Part shown: positions 8,713-17,602 of the stretch, piece after piece | Position numbering within the stretch: position 1 is the stretch's first letter | How the letters are laid out: every line of letters starts with the position of its first letter | The notes under the pieces: generated by a model | Told to the model about the DNA's origin: nothing | Databases searched by the model: none | The model's input: only the letters and a program-made list of their open reading frames with translations | Source of the DNA: Anaerolineales bacterium | GTDB taxonomy: Bacteria; Chloroflexota; Anaerolineae; Anaerolineales; E44-bin32 | DNA length: 32,143 nucleotides | Direction of reading: 5' to 3' | NCBI GenBank assembly: GCA_011772595.1 | Contig: WVZH01000045.1 | Span: 17,524 to 49,666, forward strand | Made by a program: the position numbers and the translations under genes

Positions 8713-9221
8713 GCACTCGTACCCGCCGCGGTTTGATCACCATCGGCTTGGGACTCGCTCCCTTCATCATAGGGTTGTTGCTTACGTATCAAATTATCCG
8801 TGTTCCCTTCCCTACGGATATGGAAGATTCGCCTGCTGTGGGCTATCAGGAGAGCCCTCGCTTGAGCCCACCCGAGGGTGTCGTGCCGATTCAGGGCGAG
8901 CCAGTAATCCCGGAGGAATTTCCCGTGAATCCAATACCGAGCGACGAAATCTCCCTTCAACGGGGGAAAATCCTCTATCAAATTCACTGCAGCCTTTGCC
9001 ACGGTGATCTTGGACACGGAGATGGACCCTTGGCGGAATTCTTTCCCCGCACCCCGGAAAACCTCGCCGGATCCAGGGCGGCGGCTGAGTTTGATGGTTC
9101 CGTGTACCTCGCCATTCGACAGGGTTTCGGCCAAATGCCAGCACTCGCTGAAAACCTTACCATCCGCGAGCATTGGGATGTGATCAACTATATACGCACC
9201 CTGCCAACAAGTGATGAGTAG
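8709..9221 (+). CDS. actE: ActE, monohaem cytochrome c subunit of alternative complex III
   Basis: A 170-residue protein with one N-terminal membrane helix (about 8-28) and one class I cytochrome c domain with CSLCH near residue 97. A likely axial Met lies in GQMPALAENL near 143. The RVPFPTDMEDSPAVGYQESP stretch after the helix resembles the extended ActE N-terminus that wraps on the complex. ActE is the exit haem of ACIII, passing electrons to a downstream oxidase or cytochrome. Translation starts at GTG 8709 overlapping the ActD stop, so coupling is expected. No lipobox is present, so anchoring is by the uncleaved helix. Confidence 0.85.
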   Translation: MSTRTRRGLITIGLGLAPFIIGLLLTYQIIRVPFPTDMEDSPAVGYQESPRLSPPEGVVPIQGEPVIPEEFPVNPIPSDEISLQRGKILYQIHCSLCHGDLGHGDGPLAEFFPRTPENLAGSRAAAEFDGSVYLAIRQGFGQMPALAENLTIREHWDVINYIRTLPTSDE

Positions 9222-9233
9222 GAGACGGTCAAT

Positions 9234-10304
9234 ATGGTGTCCCGAAAACGTGTATTACGCTTCACTTCGACCGCCTTAATTTACCTGGGTCTCGCTGCAT
9301 GTGCGCCTCCAAGACTTCTTCCGGAGGGACCTACACCAATCCCCACCTTGATTCCGGTTACGGAGATCTCTGGCCCCAGTCAACCAACTGAGACACCACC
9401 CTTCGCCGTCCTGAGCTACCCGGCGCGACCCCCGTCAGCGGCCGAGGGAGAAAAGATCTACGCCACCTATTGCGCCGAGTGTCACGGTGAAGACGGCTCC
9501 GGCACAGTGCCGGCTGCCCGTAACTTCAGAGACCTGGATTACATGCGCGGAGAAGTCCCGGCCGATTTTTACGCCGCGGTGACGGAAGGGCGGGGATCGA
9601 TGCCGGGATACAAAGAGACCCTCAGCTCCGATGAGCGGTGGGACAGCGTATTTTTCGTGTGGCGACTCTCCACATCGGCTGAAACCATGGAAACAGGCCG
9701 GAAAGTGTACGATAAGAATTGCGCCTCCTGTCATGGTGAGGATGGTTCTGGGGAGCTACTAGGCTCGGCAAACTTCACCGATTTACGCCAGATGGACAAC
9801 CTCGCCCCGCGCGACCTGTATCTGGTCACGACCCAGGGGCGTGGTTCGATGCCGGCCATGCAGTCCCTCTTGAGCCAAGATGACCGTTGGGCTGTCATAG
9901 ACTACATTCGCAGTTTCAGCTATGACCCGACCCTATCAGAAGAAGTGGGAGTTGATCTCGCAGCGGAGACGCAACCCAGCCAACCCACAGAGGAGGTGGC
10001 ATGTGCAACCGATCAAACCAACCTCTTCGCATGGGAAGATCCTGAAGCCGTTCAAGCTGGACAAACGATATATCTGATCCAATGTGCTATGTGTCATGGT
10101 CCGGATGGGAGCGGAGGTATCCCCAACACTCCCGACTTTACCTCTGAAGAGGTGAGCATATCGATGAAAGCCGATCCGAGCCGCACCTTTTGCTCTGTGT
10201 CAGAAGGATTAGGTAGTATGCCCGCGTTTGGCGAATCGCTCTCTGAGGAAGAGAAGTGGCAGGTGATCACCTATATGGGATCGCTAGGACCAAACTTGGA
10301 GTGA
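9234..10304 (+). CDS. Triheme cytochrome c lipoprotein linked to the ACIII operon
   Basis: A 356-residue lipoprotein: the signal peptide ends in LAAC (Cys near residue 22), followed by a Pro/Thr-rich linker (TPIPTLIPVTEISGPSQPT). Three class I cytochrome c domains follow, with CAECH (about 80), CASCH (about 162) and CAMCH (about 283), each followed by a GSMP element giving the axial Met. A Ser/Pro/Glu-rich linker separates domains two and three. It is anchored on the outer membrane face and is probably the electron acceptor of ActE. It occupies the place where an ActF gene could be expected. AGGAG about 9 bp upstream supports the ATG at 9234. It probably ends this operon: 118 bp follow before the next gene. 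Confidence 0.85.
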   Translation: MVSRKRVLRFTSTALIYLGLAACAPPRLLPEGPTPIPTLIPVTEISGPSQPTETPPFAVLSYPARPPSAAEGEKIYATYCAECHGEDGSGTVPAARNFRDLDYMRGEVPADFYAAVTEGRGSMPGYKETLSSDERWDSVFFVWRLSTSAETMETGRKVYDKNCASCHGEDGSGELLGSANFTDLRQMDNLAPRDLYLVTTQGRGSMPAMQSLLSQDDRWAVIDYIRSFSYDPTLSEEVGVDLAAETQPSQPTEEVACATDQTNLFAWEDPEAVQAGQTIYLIQCAMCHGPDGSGGIPNTPDFTSEEVSISMKADPSRTFCSVSEGLGSMPAFGESLSEEEKWQVITYMGSLGPNLE

Positions 10305-10422
10305 TGTATTCACCGATCCGGTCCGTCTACATTGGCAGATGGGCTCTAGAATTTGAAATTGCAGAAGATATGCATTCTCAACCACGAAGAATGCGCACGA
10401 ATAAACTCTTTCAGGAGAAAGT

Positions 10423-12354
10423 ATGCCTGGCAATAGTTACCGGGTAAAGGTGCCAGACCTGAGTTTCTATCAAGAGAGCATCTCGTGTCAGAACGCTTGC
10501 CCAGTGCGTACCGATGGTCGAGCGTATGTCAACGCCATCACCATGGGGGACTACGAACGGGCCTACCTTATCGCACGCGAGACAAACCCTTTTGCGTCCA
10601 CCTGTGGATGGGTGTGCGGCGCCCCCTGTGAGGCGGCTTGCCGCCGGGGGGTGATCGATGAACCAGTCGCTATCCGAGCGCTCAAGCGTTTCGTTAACGA
10701 TCGCTATGGGGTGTACCTGGGTGAGGATGCGGAGTCTCGACGACCTCCTGCCTGGCCCGGTTATGCTGGCAGACCAGGCGATTTGGATCTGGGCAACACC
10801 AGGCTCCCGACAGGACTAGGCAGCCTGCGATCTGCGGATCGGCATAGAGCGAAAGGGAAGCGGGTGGCGGTAGTAGGCGCAGGTCCTGCGGGATTAAGCT
10901 GCGCCCATGATCTGGCCTTGCTCGGATACGAGGTGACAATCTACGAAGCCACAGACGGAGCAGGGGGTATGCTTCGTCTCGGTGTGCCTGCATATCGACT
11001 GCCGCGTGCGCTGCTCGAAATGGAGATTGAGGCCATTCTGTCTTTAGGCCCCCGAATCGAATACCTGAAGGCCCTGGGAGAGGATTTTTCCCTAAAAGAC
11101 TTGCAACGCGAGTTTGATGCGATCTTCCTGGCCATCGGCACTTTTCACAGCCGATCCCTCAACATTGACGGAGAGCAGCTGGATGGCGTCCTGCGGGCAG
11201 TGGATTTCCTGCTCAACGTCAACAAATGGGGGTACAACCTGGACTTAGGACAGCGGATTGTGGTTATCGGCGGGGGCAGCGTGGCCATGGATGTAGCCCG
11301 AACCGCCGCTCGCCTGGGCCACCCGGCCGAATCAGGCGGCGACCTGGAACTTGCCCTCGACGTCGCCCGCGCAGCGCGCCGCCTCGGCACCACCCAAGAA
11401 GTGCATTGCTTGGTGGTGGAGGACCGACATGAGATGCTGGCCGATTCCTACGAAATAGAAGAAGCCGAGGCCGAAGGCATCAATATCCACAATAACGTGG
11501 CTCCAATTCGTATTCTTGGCGATGGTCAGCATGCTGTCGGTGTTGAGACATTGGTCGTCACACAAGCCTTCGACGATGAGGGAAGGTTTAACCCCCATCT
11601 CTCACCCGGTACAGAGCATGTGTGGACCTGCAATAGTGTGATTGTTGCGATTGGGCAAATTGGGGATCTCGACTGGGTTCAATCGGAGGATGGTCTGGAA
11701 TTAACCCCTCGCGGAACCCTCCAGGTCGATGCGGAAACCATGGCTACCACGGCAGAAGGTGTGTTCGCCGGAGGGGATATCGCCTTCGGTCCTCGTCTGA
11801 TCATCAACGCCGTCGCCGATGGTCAACGAGCGGCTGCCGGGATCGATGCCTATCTGCATCCACGCCGACCGCGCCTCCGTCGGCGCGGTTTTTTCACACC
11901 TATCGATCGCCGAGCCTACTCGGATAAAGGACCACTACGAAATTACCTTCGCTACCAACGACAACAGCCGCCCAGCCTCCCGGTAGACCGCAGGGTAGGC
12001 GTATCTCTGGTGGAGATAGGATACGAAGAGAAGGCCGCCCAAGATCAGGCGGCTCGCTGTCTGATTTGTACTCTCAATCCGATCTTCGATAGCGAGCTCT
12101 GCATCCTGTGCAATGGTTGCGTTGACGTGTGTCCTATGGACAGCCTCAAATTAGTGCCGGCTCACAAATTGGAAGGGGATGAGCGCATGGCGGTGCTTCT
12201 CCAGGAGCATAAGAAACAACAACCAACGACCATGCTCTTTGATCCCACGCGGTGCATTCGCTGTGGACTTTGCGCCGCTCGCTGTCCAACCGAGGCGATT
12301 GTGATGCATTCATTTCATTTTCGTGAAGATCTAATCTACGAGGATACCGTGTAA
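10423..12354 (+). CDS. GltD-like FAD/NAD(P)H oxidoreductase with N- and C-terminal Fe-S domains
   Basis: A 643-residue soluble flavoprotein. The N-terminal part has CQNACP and [13 protein letters not shown] groups for two [4Fe-4S] clusters, as in the glutamate synthase small subunit and dihydropyrimidine dehydrogenase. An FAD-binding motif follows ([18 protein letters not shown], about 147-164) and an NAD(P)H motif [17 protein letters not shown] (about 280). The C-terminus (about 545-640) has eight cysteines, [12 protein letters not shown] and [12 protein letters not shown], as in bacterial ferredoxins. It is joined to a cytochrome b gene by a 1 bp overlap, so it is likely a peripheral cytoplasmic partner of the bc complex, passing electrons between NAD(P)H and quinol. 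Near 286-320 it repeats [11 protein letters not shown] as [11 protein letters not shown], an apparent insertion. A CAGGAG site precedes ATG 10423. Confidence 0.86.
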   Translation: MPGNSYRVKVPDLSFYQESISCQNACPVRTDGRAYVNAITMGDYERAYLIARETNPFASTCGWVCGAPCEAACRRGVIDEPVAIRALKRFVNDRYGVYLGEDAESRRPPAWPGYAGRPGDLDLGNTRLPTGLGSLRSADRHRAKGKRVAVVGAGPAGLSCAHDLALLGYEVTIYEATDGAGGMLRLGVPAYRLPRALLEMEIEAILSLGPRIEYLKALGEDFSLKDLQREFDAIFLAIGTFHSRSLNIDGEQLDGVLRAVDFLLNVNKWGYNLDLGQRIVVIGGGSVAMDVARTAARLGHPAESGGDLELALDVARAARRLGTTQEVHCLVVEDRHEMLADSYEIEEAEAEGINIHNNVAPIRILGDGQHAVGVETLVVTQAFDDEGRFNPHLSPGTEHVWTCNSVIVAIGQIGDLDWVQSEDGLELTPRGTLQVDAETMATTAEGVFAGGDIAFGPRLIINAVADGQRAAAGIDAYLHPRRPRLRRRGFFTPIDRRAYSDKGPLRNYLRYQRQQPPSLPVDRRVGVSLVEIGYEEKAAQDQAARCLICTLNPIFDSELCILCNGCVDVCPMDSLKLVPAHKLEGDERMAVLLQEHKKQQPTTMLFDPTRCIRCGLCAARCPTEAIVMHSFHFREDLIYEDTV

Positions 12355-13157
12355 TGGATGAACTTGGAGACGAAAAGGCCCCAACTGCTACGAGCCTTTT
12401 GAAGAGATCTCAAGATAGGGTCATAAATTCTCGTATTTGGCAGTCGGTGGTACGGCACGGTTGGCCCGATAACCCCCTTGACAAGTCCCTTGTGGTGACC
12501 AGCAGCCTTTTCTTGCATATCCACTCCGTAAAAGTTAGCCGACGAAGCCTGCGTTGGTCTTACAGCTTTGGGCTGGGGATCATGGCGACCATTCTTTTCG
12601 GAGTATTGATCTTCACCGGTGTGTTGCTGATGTTCTTTTATGTCCCCTCAGTGGAACGGGCATATACGACGATGAAAGAAATCCAGTTCGCCGTTCCTCT
12701 GGGTCAATTCACTCGAAACATGCATCGCTGGTCAGCGCACAGCATGGTATTGGTAGTGGTGCTTCACATGATTCGTGTTTTCTATACCGGCGCCTACAAA
12801 CCACCACGCGAGTTCAATTGGGTGATCGGCGTCTTTCTCCTGCTGCTCACTCTAGGCGCAAGTTTCACCGGCTACCTGCTTCCATGGGACCAGCTGGCAT
12901 ATTGGGCGATCACAGTGGGCACCAACATCGCCGGCTATATACCATTGATCGGTCCTGCTTCCCGCACATTGCTTTTGGGAGGGACTACTGTAGGGCAGGA
13001 AGCCTTGATCCGCTTTTACACCTTACACATCGCTATCCTACCGTTGGCTCTCGTGTTGTTGGTCTCAATTCACTTTTGGCGAATTCGTAAGGATGGAGGA
13101 TTGGCGATCAGCGATCCCGTTGTAGCCCTGGAGGACGAAGGAGATGAGCAAGACTGA
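12354..13157 (+). CDS. Cytochrome b6-like subunit of bc complex 1
   Basis: A 267-residue di-haem membrane protein with four helices, the cytochrome b6 half of a split cytochrome b. First haem-ligand pair: His in [11 protein letters not shown] and His in [12 protein letters not shown], with 13 residues between; second: FYTLHIAI and SIHFWRI with 14 between, the b6-type spacing. [15 protein letters not shown] is the conserved Qo-side motif. The position of the cysteine that binds haem ci in cytochrome b6f (Tyr-Cys-x-Gly) reads YSFGLG here, with Ser, so that covalent haem is not expected. The first 60 residues are a hydrophilic extension. Its start overlaps the flavoprotein stop by 1 bp. It transfers electrons between quinol and the Rieske protein and triheme cytochrome downstream. 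Confidence 0.93.
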   Translation: MDELGDEKAPTATSLLKRSQDRVINSRIWQSVVRHGWPDNPLDKSLVVTSSLFLHIHSVKVSRRSLRWSYSFGLGIMATILFGVLIFTGVLLMFFYVPSVERAYTTMKEIQFAVPLGQFTRNMHRWSAHSMVLVVVLHMIRVFYTGAYKPPREFNWVIGVFLLLLTLGASFTGYLLPWDQLAYWAITVGTNIAGYIPLIGPASRTLLLGGTTVGQEALIRFYTLHIAILPLALVLLVSIHFWRIRKDGGLAISDPVVALEDEGDEQD

Positions 13158-13914
13158 GAACACTGGAGATCAGATTTTTCCAGCCGATCCCTCCAAGTCC
13201 TACGCTTTAATGGGTGTGATGGACCGCACCTCCCCTCAGGCCGACCAAGGGCCTGAAAACACGGTCTTTTCCTTCCCGGTGGTGTTCCTCTGGGAAGTGG
13301 TCCTCTTTCTGGGGATAACCTTTGCGATGTTCCTTTTTTCGCTCATCAAACAAGCGCCCTTGGAGGAAATCGCCAATCCAATGGTGACCACTGATCCAGC
13401 CAAAGCTCCATGGTATTTCGTTGGCCTTCAGGAACTCTTGGAGCACATGCACCCGACTCTCGCCGGCGTGATCATCCCTGGTCTTCTGGTTGGGTTTTTA
13501 CTCCTTCTACCGTACCTCGACCCAAGCCGCGAGGGTGTGGGAAGATGGTTTGGCTCCGATCGTGGTCGCCGAACAGTCACCCGCACCTCACTCTACACAG
13601 TTATCGTGATGCCCGCATTCATCATCCTGGATAACGCTTTCAGCCTTCGGGAGCTGCTTCGCGAAGCAAGCCCACAATGGGTCTCTCAGGGATTATTACC
13701 TGCCGCTATTCTCAGCCTGTTAGTGATGCTCCCGGTTGTGGTCCAAATACGTTCACGACCCAGTCGCCACGAGATTATCCTCACACTATTCACGGTGATG
13801 ATCACCTCGGCAATCGTCTTTACGCTCAGTGGATTTCTCTTTCGGGGTCCGGGTTTCAAACTTTACCTTCCCTGGGCGATGCCCGGAGGGTACAACCCAC
13901 TCGAGGGGCTCTGA
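13144..13914 (+). CDS. Subunit IV-like cytochrome b C-terminal half, bc complex 1
   Basis: A 256-residue membrane protein matching the C-terminal half of cytochrome b. The conserved Qo loop reads [13 protein letters not shown], so the usual PEWY glutamate is replaced (APWY). Helices lie near 38-60 and 105-125, with two or three additional helices to residue 245, more than the three of plant-type subunit IV. It overlaps the cytochrome b6-like gene by 14 bp. The PEWY glutamate takes part in proton release at the Qo site, and variants are common in low-potential menaquinone systems; that fits an anaerobic chain but is inference. The extra helices may stand in for other subunits. Confidence 0.9.
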   Translation: MSKTENTGDQIFPADPSKSYALMGVMDRTSPQADQGPENTVFSFPVVFLWEVVLFLGITFAMFLFSLIKQAPLEEIANPMVTTDPAKAPWYFVGLQELLEHMHPTLAGVIIPGLLVGFLLLLPYLDPSREGVGRWFGSDRGRRTVTRTSLYTVIVMPAFIILDNAFSLRELLREASPQWVSQGLLPAAILSLLVMLPVVVQIRSRPSRHEIILTLFTVMITSAIVFTLSGFLFRGPGFKLYLPWAMPGGYNPLEGL

Positions 13915-13938
13915 TCTTGCTTCTGGAGGCCGGACAGC

Positions 13939-14436
13939 ATGGGTGAGAAGAAGGCCAGTTCACCGTCTCGTATCGATCGCAGACAGTTCCTGGGCCTTAC
14001 CTGGGCAGCTTCTCTAGCTGCCTTATTCGGACAAGCCGCGCTGGCGCTGTTAAAATTTTTTCAGCCGAGGATCAAGACCGGCGGTTTCGGTGGTCGCGTC
14101 GTTGCAGGGCAGGTAGCCGAGTTTCCACCTGGAAGTGTTCGCCATATAGGTATAGGCCAATTCTATATTTCACACGTGGAAGATGAAGGATTGCTGGCAC
14201 TGTGGCACCGTTGCACGCATCTCGGATGCACAGTGCCCTGGCGTGAGGAGGAAGGCCAGTTCAACTGCCCCTGCCATAGTTCTTTTTTCAACCGCGCCGG
14301 AGAGGTGACCGGTGGTCCCGCACCTCGCCCTTTGGATCTATTCCCCATCGAGATCGTGGATGGCGAAGTCATTGTCGAAACTGGTCGACCGATCGAGCGT
14401 CAACATTTTGATCCCTCCCAAGCGACCAAGGTGTGA
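13939..14436 (+). CDS. Rieske [2Fe-2S] protein of bc complex 1
   Basis: A 165-residue Rieske protein. An N-terminal twin-arginine-like stretch (RRQFLGL, residues 14-20) precedes a single membrane helix (about 20-40), then the cluster-binding domain with CTHLGC (about 92-97) and CPCHSS (about 110-115). The spacing GGPAPRPLDLF after the second motif is the usual Pro loop. It carries electrons from quinol at the Qo site to a c-type cytochrome, which is encoded directly after it. The ATG at 13939 has GGAGG roughly 11 bp upstream. Its stop overlaps the next gene by 4 bp. Confidence 0.94.
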   Translation: MGEKKASSPSRIDRRQFLGLTWAASLAALFGQAALALLKFFQPRIKTGGFGGRVVAGQVAEFPPGSVRHIGIGQFYISHVEDEGLLALWHRCTHLGCTVPWREEEGQFNCPCHSSFFNRAGEVTGGPAPRPLDLFPIEIVDGEVIVETGRPIERQHFDPSQATKV

Positions 14437-15395
14437 GCGAAACAATGCCCAGATATGAGAGTCACAACGCTCTCCTGGCCGCGGCGACGTTCCTGACACT
14501 CGCCATCGTGGTAACTTTCCAGATCTATCAACTGCGAGAGCCAGTTCGCTTGCAAGCCGACGCGGCTGCCGATCTTGAGGAAGCAATAATAGCGGGTGGA
14601 GAGCTTTACCAGACTAACTGTACCAATTGCCACGGCGAGACTGGCGAAGGCAGCATCGGCCCTGCGTTGAACACCAGAGACCTACTGGAAAACGTGAGCG
14701 ACGATCAACTCGCCAACCTTGTGCGAACCGGTATTCCGGGTACGAGCATGCCAGCCTGGTCGCAAGCTTTTGGTGGTCCCTTCACGGATGAGGAGGTAAG
14801 GCAGGTTGTTGCCTACATGGGTTCATGGGAACCTGGAGAGGAAGAGGTGCTCTCCGTAAAGCCTGAGCCAGATGTGGCACGAGGAGCCGAGATCTTCGGA
14901 TCAATTTGCGTTGTTTGCCATGGTTTGGAAGGCCGTGGGACGGATCTCGCCACAGCCTTAAATGACTCTAAATTGCTCAACAGCTTCGACGACGAATGGT
15001 TCCAAGAAACCATTAGCCAAGGACGGCCCAACCGAGGCATGCCCACCTGGGGAACCGTGCTCTCACCCTCCCAGATTGATGACCTCGTGGCGCTGTTGGG
15101 GGCATGGCGCCGAGGAGAAGTTGTATCCATTCCTCAACCCGATGCTCTACATACTTCGAAAGAGGACGGCCCGGAACTCTATGCAATGTATTGTGCTGGC
15201 TGCCACGGAGCGGAGGGTGAGGGCGGTATCGGCCCTTCGATGCGATCGAACGACTTCGTGACACAGCAAACCGACGAAGCGCTGGCCACCTTGATCCTTG
15301 ATGGGCGTCCAGGGACATCCATGACCAGTTTCGAAGGACGCCTGGATCTGAACCAGGTTCAAGCCATCATTGCGTTGCTTCAGGAATGGCAGTAA
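14433..15395 (+). CDS. Membrane-anchored triheme cytochrome c of bc complex 1
   Basis: A 320-residue protein with one N-terminal helix (about 10-30), then three class I cytochrome c domains with CTNCH (about 64), CVVCH (about 159) and CAGCH (about 252). Each domain has a GTSMP, RGMP or GTSM segment that gives the axial Met. It replaces cytochrome c1 or f as the acceptor for the Rieske protein; multi-haem replacements are known in other bacteria (for example the di-haem QcrC of Actinobacteria). The start is GTG 14433 overlapping the Rieske stop, with ATG 14445 as alternative. No lipobox is seen, so the helix remains as an anchor. The domain triplication resembles the triheme lipoprotein at 9234, but that one is a lipoprotein. 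Confidence 0.87.
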   Translation: MSETMPRYESHNALLAAATFLTLAIVVTFQIYQLREPVRLQADAAADLEEAIIAGGELYQTNCTNCHGETGEGSIGPALNTRDLLENVSDDQLANLVRTGIPGTSMPAWSQAFGGPFTDEEVRQVVAYMGSWEPGEEEVLSVKPEPDVARGAEIFGSICVVCHGLEGRGTDLATALNDSKLLNSFDDEWFQETISQGRPNRGMPTWGTVLSPSQIDDLVALLGAWRRGEVVSIPQPDALHTSKEDGPELYAMYCAGCHGAEGEGGIGPSMRSNDFVTQQTDEALATLILDGRPGTSMTSFEGRLDLNQVQAIIALLQEWQ

Positions 15396-15857
15396 CGAAA
15401 GGTTGGTGAACGCAAGGGCAGCGTCTAAGCAACAACCCATTGGTATTGGTTGATGGTACCGAGGGTGTCACGATAACGATTTCTCTACTGGTACCTTGAA
15501 CAACCACGAAATATATCATCGTTAAAGGGTCGACATTCGTTCGAAGAAGATTGCATATCAAGTCGAAACCCATCACGATTGGGCTTATCGTGATCGGTCT
15601 CAACCTGATCATGGTCGTCCATAAAGAGGGGCCTTATATCACTTTCTCACACAGTACAAAATGGTGTAAACTACCCACATGGGTGGGTAGTTTGACCCAC
15701 CCGGGGACTTTAGTTCACACTTGAGCAGTGAAATCGACATTGATAAGGGCCGTTCTTTACGCTTCATATTTCGAAAGGAGGTCGTATCGATAAGTTTCAG
15801 GAGGCATTGAGTCGCTGACTCAATCCACTCGCATGATACTACCAAGGAGAATGCGAC
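15396..15857 (+). other. Intergenic region with hairpins and leader of octahaem cytochrome gene
   Basis: This 462 bp stretch contains no credible gene. An 8 bp perfect stem (ATCACGAT 15572-15579 with ATCGTGAT 15587-15594) may end the bc operon, although no T-run follows. Further along are the operator-like inverted repeat at 15668-15693, an unused strong ribosome-binding-like sequence AAAGGAGGTC at 15774-15783, and a 7 bp stem (TTGAGTC 15807-15813 with GACTCAA 15817-15823) just upstream of the octahaem gene. The promoter of that gene must lie here; no clear -35/-10 pair stands out. Confidence 0.5.
15668..15693. promoter_or_regulatory. Inverted repeat, candidate NarL-type operator
   Basis: A perfect inverted repeat: AAACTACCCAC (15668-15678) and GTGGGTAGTTT (15683-15693) around a 4-base centre. 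The half-site TACCCAC resembles the NarL heptamer TACYYMT, and two NarL-family regulators are encoded in this window. A related repeat lies at 17416-17443 at almost the same distance (about 175 bp) from its gene. The symmetry is seen directly; regulator binding is inference. It has no T-run, so a terminator is unlikely. Confidence 0.5.
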
Positions 15858-17087
15858 ATGCACCGAAAAACACTCCAATGGCTGGGTCTCCTGGCACTAG
15901 CAACCTTAGCTCTTGCTGCATGTGCTGGACCAGAGGGACCGGAAGGTCCTGCTGGCCCGGCCGGACCGGCGGGTCCGATAGGACCACAGGGGCCACCGGG
16001 AGCGGCGGCAGAGCCTGCCGATATAGCAGCCGCCGGCGCTGATTACGTCGGGAGTGCCACCTGTGGTGGGTGTCATGAGGGGACATACAACAAGTTCATC
16101 CTCTCCGGGCATCCTTTCAAGCTCAACAAGGTTGTGGATGGCCAACCACCAACCTATCCTTACACTGAAGTTCTGGAAGTCCCTGAGGGCTTCACATGGG
16201 ATGACGTCACCTATGTCATCGGTGGGTATAACTGGAAGGCGCGCTTCATTGGCTTGGATGGTTATATCATTACCGGAGACGCCGACGCTACAACCCAATA
16301 CAACTTCCCCAACGATGAGGTCGATAAGGATGCCGGCTGGGCTGCGTACCACCCCGGGGAGCAGAAACCATACGACTGCGGCCCCTGCCACACCACTGGC
16401 TATCAACCAAGCGGACACCAGGATGGCCTCGAAGGAATTACGGGCACCTGGGCTGAGCCCGGCGTCCAATGCGAACGCTGCCATGGACCAGGTGGCAACC
16501 ATGTTGGGGATCCTTATGGTGTAGCGATGGAGATCGACCGCTCCGCTCAACTGTGTGGTGATTGCCATATCCGAGGTTCGGTATCCGCAGTCAACGCCAA
16601 AGGCGGTTTCACGCGGCATCACGAGCAGGCCGAGGAACTGTACGCCTCCAAGCACTTCGCCATCGGGTGCGTAGGATGCCATGACCCCCACGCCAGCGCC
16701 TTGAACGCCGACGAGGAACTCAACCCCAGCAAGGGCATTTGGAACGACTGTCAGGATTGCCACTTTGAGCAGGCAGCCAACCAGAAGTCTTCGACAATGG
16801 CCGGGCTTCTTTCCTGCACAGACTGCCACATGCCCCCAATGTCCAAGTCGGCTTGGGGCAACCTAGACGTATTCACCGCCGATGTCCGCTCGCATCTGTT
16901 TGCCATCAACGACGATCCGGCAGCTCCCCAGTTCAGTGAGGACGGTGGCGAAACCATGCCGTATCTCACCATCCAATACGCCTGCCAGTCGTGCCATATC
17001 GCCGGAGCCACGCGCAGCCGTGCCGGTGCCTCCCGGACGCTTGAGGCTCTGGCCGAGACTGCCCAGGGTTACCACAGCGCACCATAG
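15858..17087 (+). CDS. Octahaem cytochrome c lipoprotein with collagen-like stalk
   Basis: A 409-residue lipoprotein. The signal peptide ends in LAAC (Cys near 22), then come about nine Gly-X-Y triplets (GPEGPEGPAGPAGPAG and on), a collagen-like stalk, before the haem domain begins at YVGSATCGGCH. Eight CXXCH motifs are present: CGGCH, CGPCH, CERCH, CGDCH, CVGCH, CQDCH, CTDCH and CQSCH. The haem domain resembles the cytochrome c554-like multihaem group (VGSATCGGCHEGTYNKFI opening, GYNWKARFIG in the middle). It should sit outside the membrane on a lipid anchor with a short stalk. Its substrate is unknown; electron carrier or reductase roles are both possible. GGAGAATGC precedes the ATG, and a strong terminator follows, so it is probably a single-gene transcript. 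A stalked paralogue lies at 27750. Confidence 0.9.
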   Translation: MHRKTLQWLGLLALATLALAACAGPEGPEGPAGPAGPAGPIGPQGPPGAAAEPADIAAAGADYVGSATCGGCHEGTYNKFILSGHPFKLNKVVDGQPPTYPYTEVLEVPEGFTWDDVTYVIGGYNWKARFIGLDGYIITGDADATTQYNFPNDEVDKDAGWAAYHPGEQKPYDCGPCHTTGYQPSGHQDGLEGITGTWAEPGVQCERCHGPGGNHVGDPYGVAMEIDRSAQLCGDCHIRGSVSAVNAKGGFTRHHEQAEELYASKHFAIGCVGCHDPHASALNADEELNPSKGIWNDCQDCHFEQAANQKSSTMAGLLSCTDCHMPPMSKSAWGNLDVFTADVRSHLFAINDDPAAPQFSEDGGETMPYLTIQYACQSCHIAGATRSRAGASRTLEALAETAQGYHSAP

Positions 17088-17115
17088 TACGCTTCACGCG
17101 TGCGGACATAAGCTT

Positions 17116-17146
17116 CGAGCCGGGGCATGCCCCGGCTCGTATTTTT
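17116..17146 (+). terminator. Intrinsic terminator after octahaem cytochrome gene
   Basis: A 24-base perfect palindrome (CGAGCCGGGGCA at 17116-17127 mirrored to 17139) forms a very GC-rich stem and is followed by TATTTTT. It starts 29 bp after the octahaem stop codon and is a textbook rho-independent terminator. Confidence 0.92.
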
Positions 17147-17602
17147 ACGCAATTCACCCTTCGGGAAGTTTATTCTTCTGAATACAAAGATGAGATCCTT
17201 AGTTCTTCGTTCCGCTCAGGCCCATCTCAATATTTGCCGAGCGCGAGGTCGAAAAAGGACTCATGCCAAGACACGATCGCTGATAATGCATGCAACTGTG
17301 GCAATCCAATCTTTAGTCCATGCAAACAGGTCGTGGATGCACTAATGACTTTTATCACAATATCCCATGACAGAGCCCACGCGCGAGAAAAAATCGAAAG
17401 ATATAAGATTATATGGGGTAGGCTACCCATGCCATTTGGGTAGTATGCCCTAGTGGCGGCCAGGCAGGCGCTAAGCTTCCTGAACCGGCCGATGGCAGTG
17501 GATTAACATCGATCTAGGATATCTGACTTAACTTTCTTCGGAATGTGGAATATACTCACCAACGACACCCAAAGCCATTCCGATGATCAGGAGTACGATT
17601 GC
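17147..17602 (+). other. Intergenic region upstream of nonahaem cytochrome operon
   Basis: About 455 bp without a recognisable gene. The first 200 bp show nothing I can interpret. An AT-rich patch (ATATAAGATTATAT, about 17401-17414) lies immediately upstream of the triple GGGTAG/CTACCC site at 17416-17443 and could include a -10 element. An AGGAG at 17589-17593 is the ribosome binding site for the next gene. Confidence 0.45.
17416..17443. promoter_or_regulatory. Three-half-site inverted repeat, candidate NarL-type operator
   Basis: GGGTAG (17416-17421), CTACCCA (17423-17429) and TGGGTAG (17437-17443) form two overlapping inverted repeats, the second with a 7-base centre. The heptamer TACCCAT at 17424-17430 fits the NarL consensus TACYYMT exactly. 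The site lies about 175 bp before the start codon at 17603, matching the distance of the repeat at 15668 from its gene. Binding by one of the local NarL-family regulators is inferred. Confidence 0.5.

Noticed and set aside
10423..12354. Glutamate synthase small subunit
   Set aside because: The GltD-like core is present, but the C-terminal double ferredoxin domain, lack of a gltB neighbour and overlap with cytochrome b argue for a respiratory role.
15833..16042. 69-codon frame overlapping the octahaem gene start
   Set aside because: It is a shifted reading of the collagen-like stalk region; Gly/Arg-rich artefact with no ribosome site.
17127..17345. 72-codon frame after the octahaem terminator
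   Set aside because: It begins inside the terminator stem and shows no protein-like composition or ribosome binding site.
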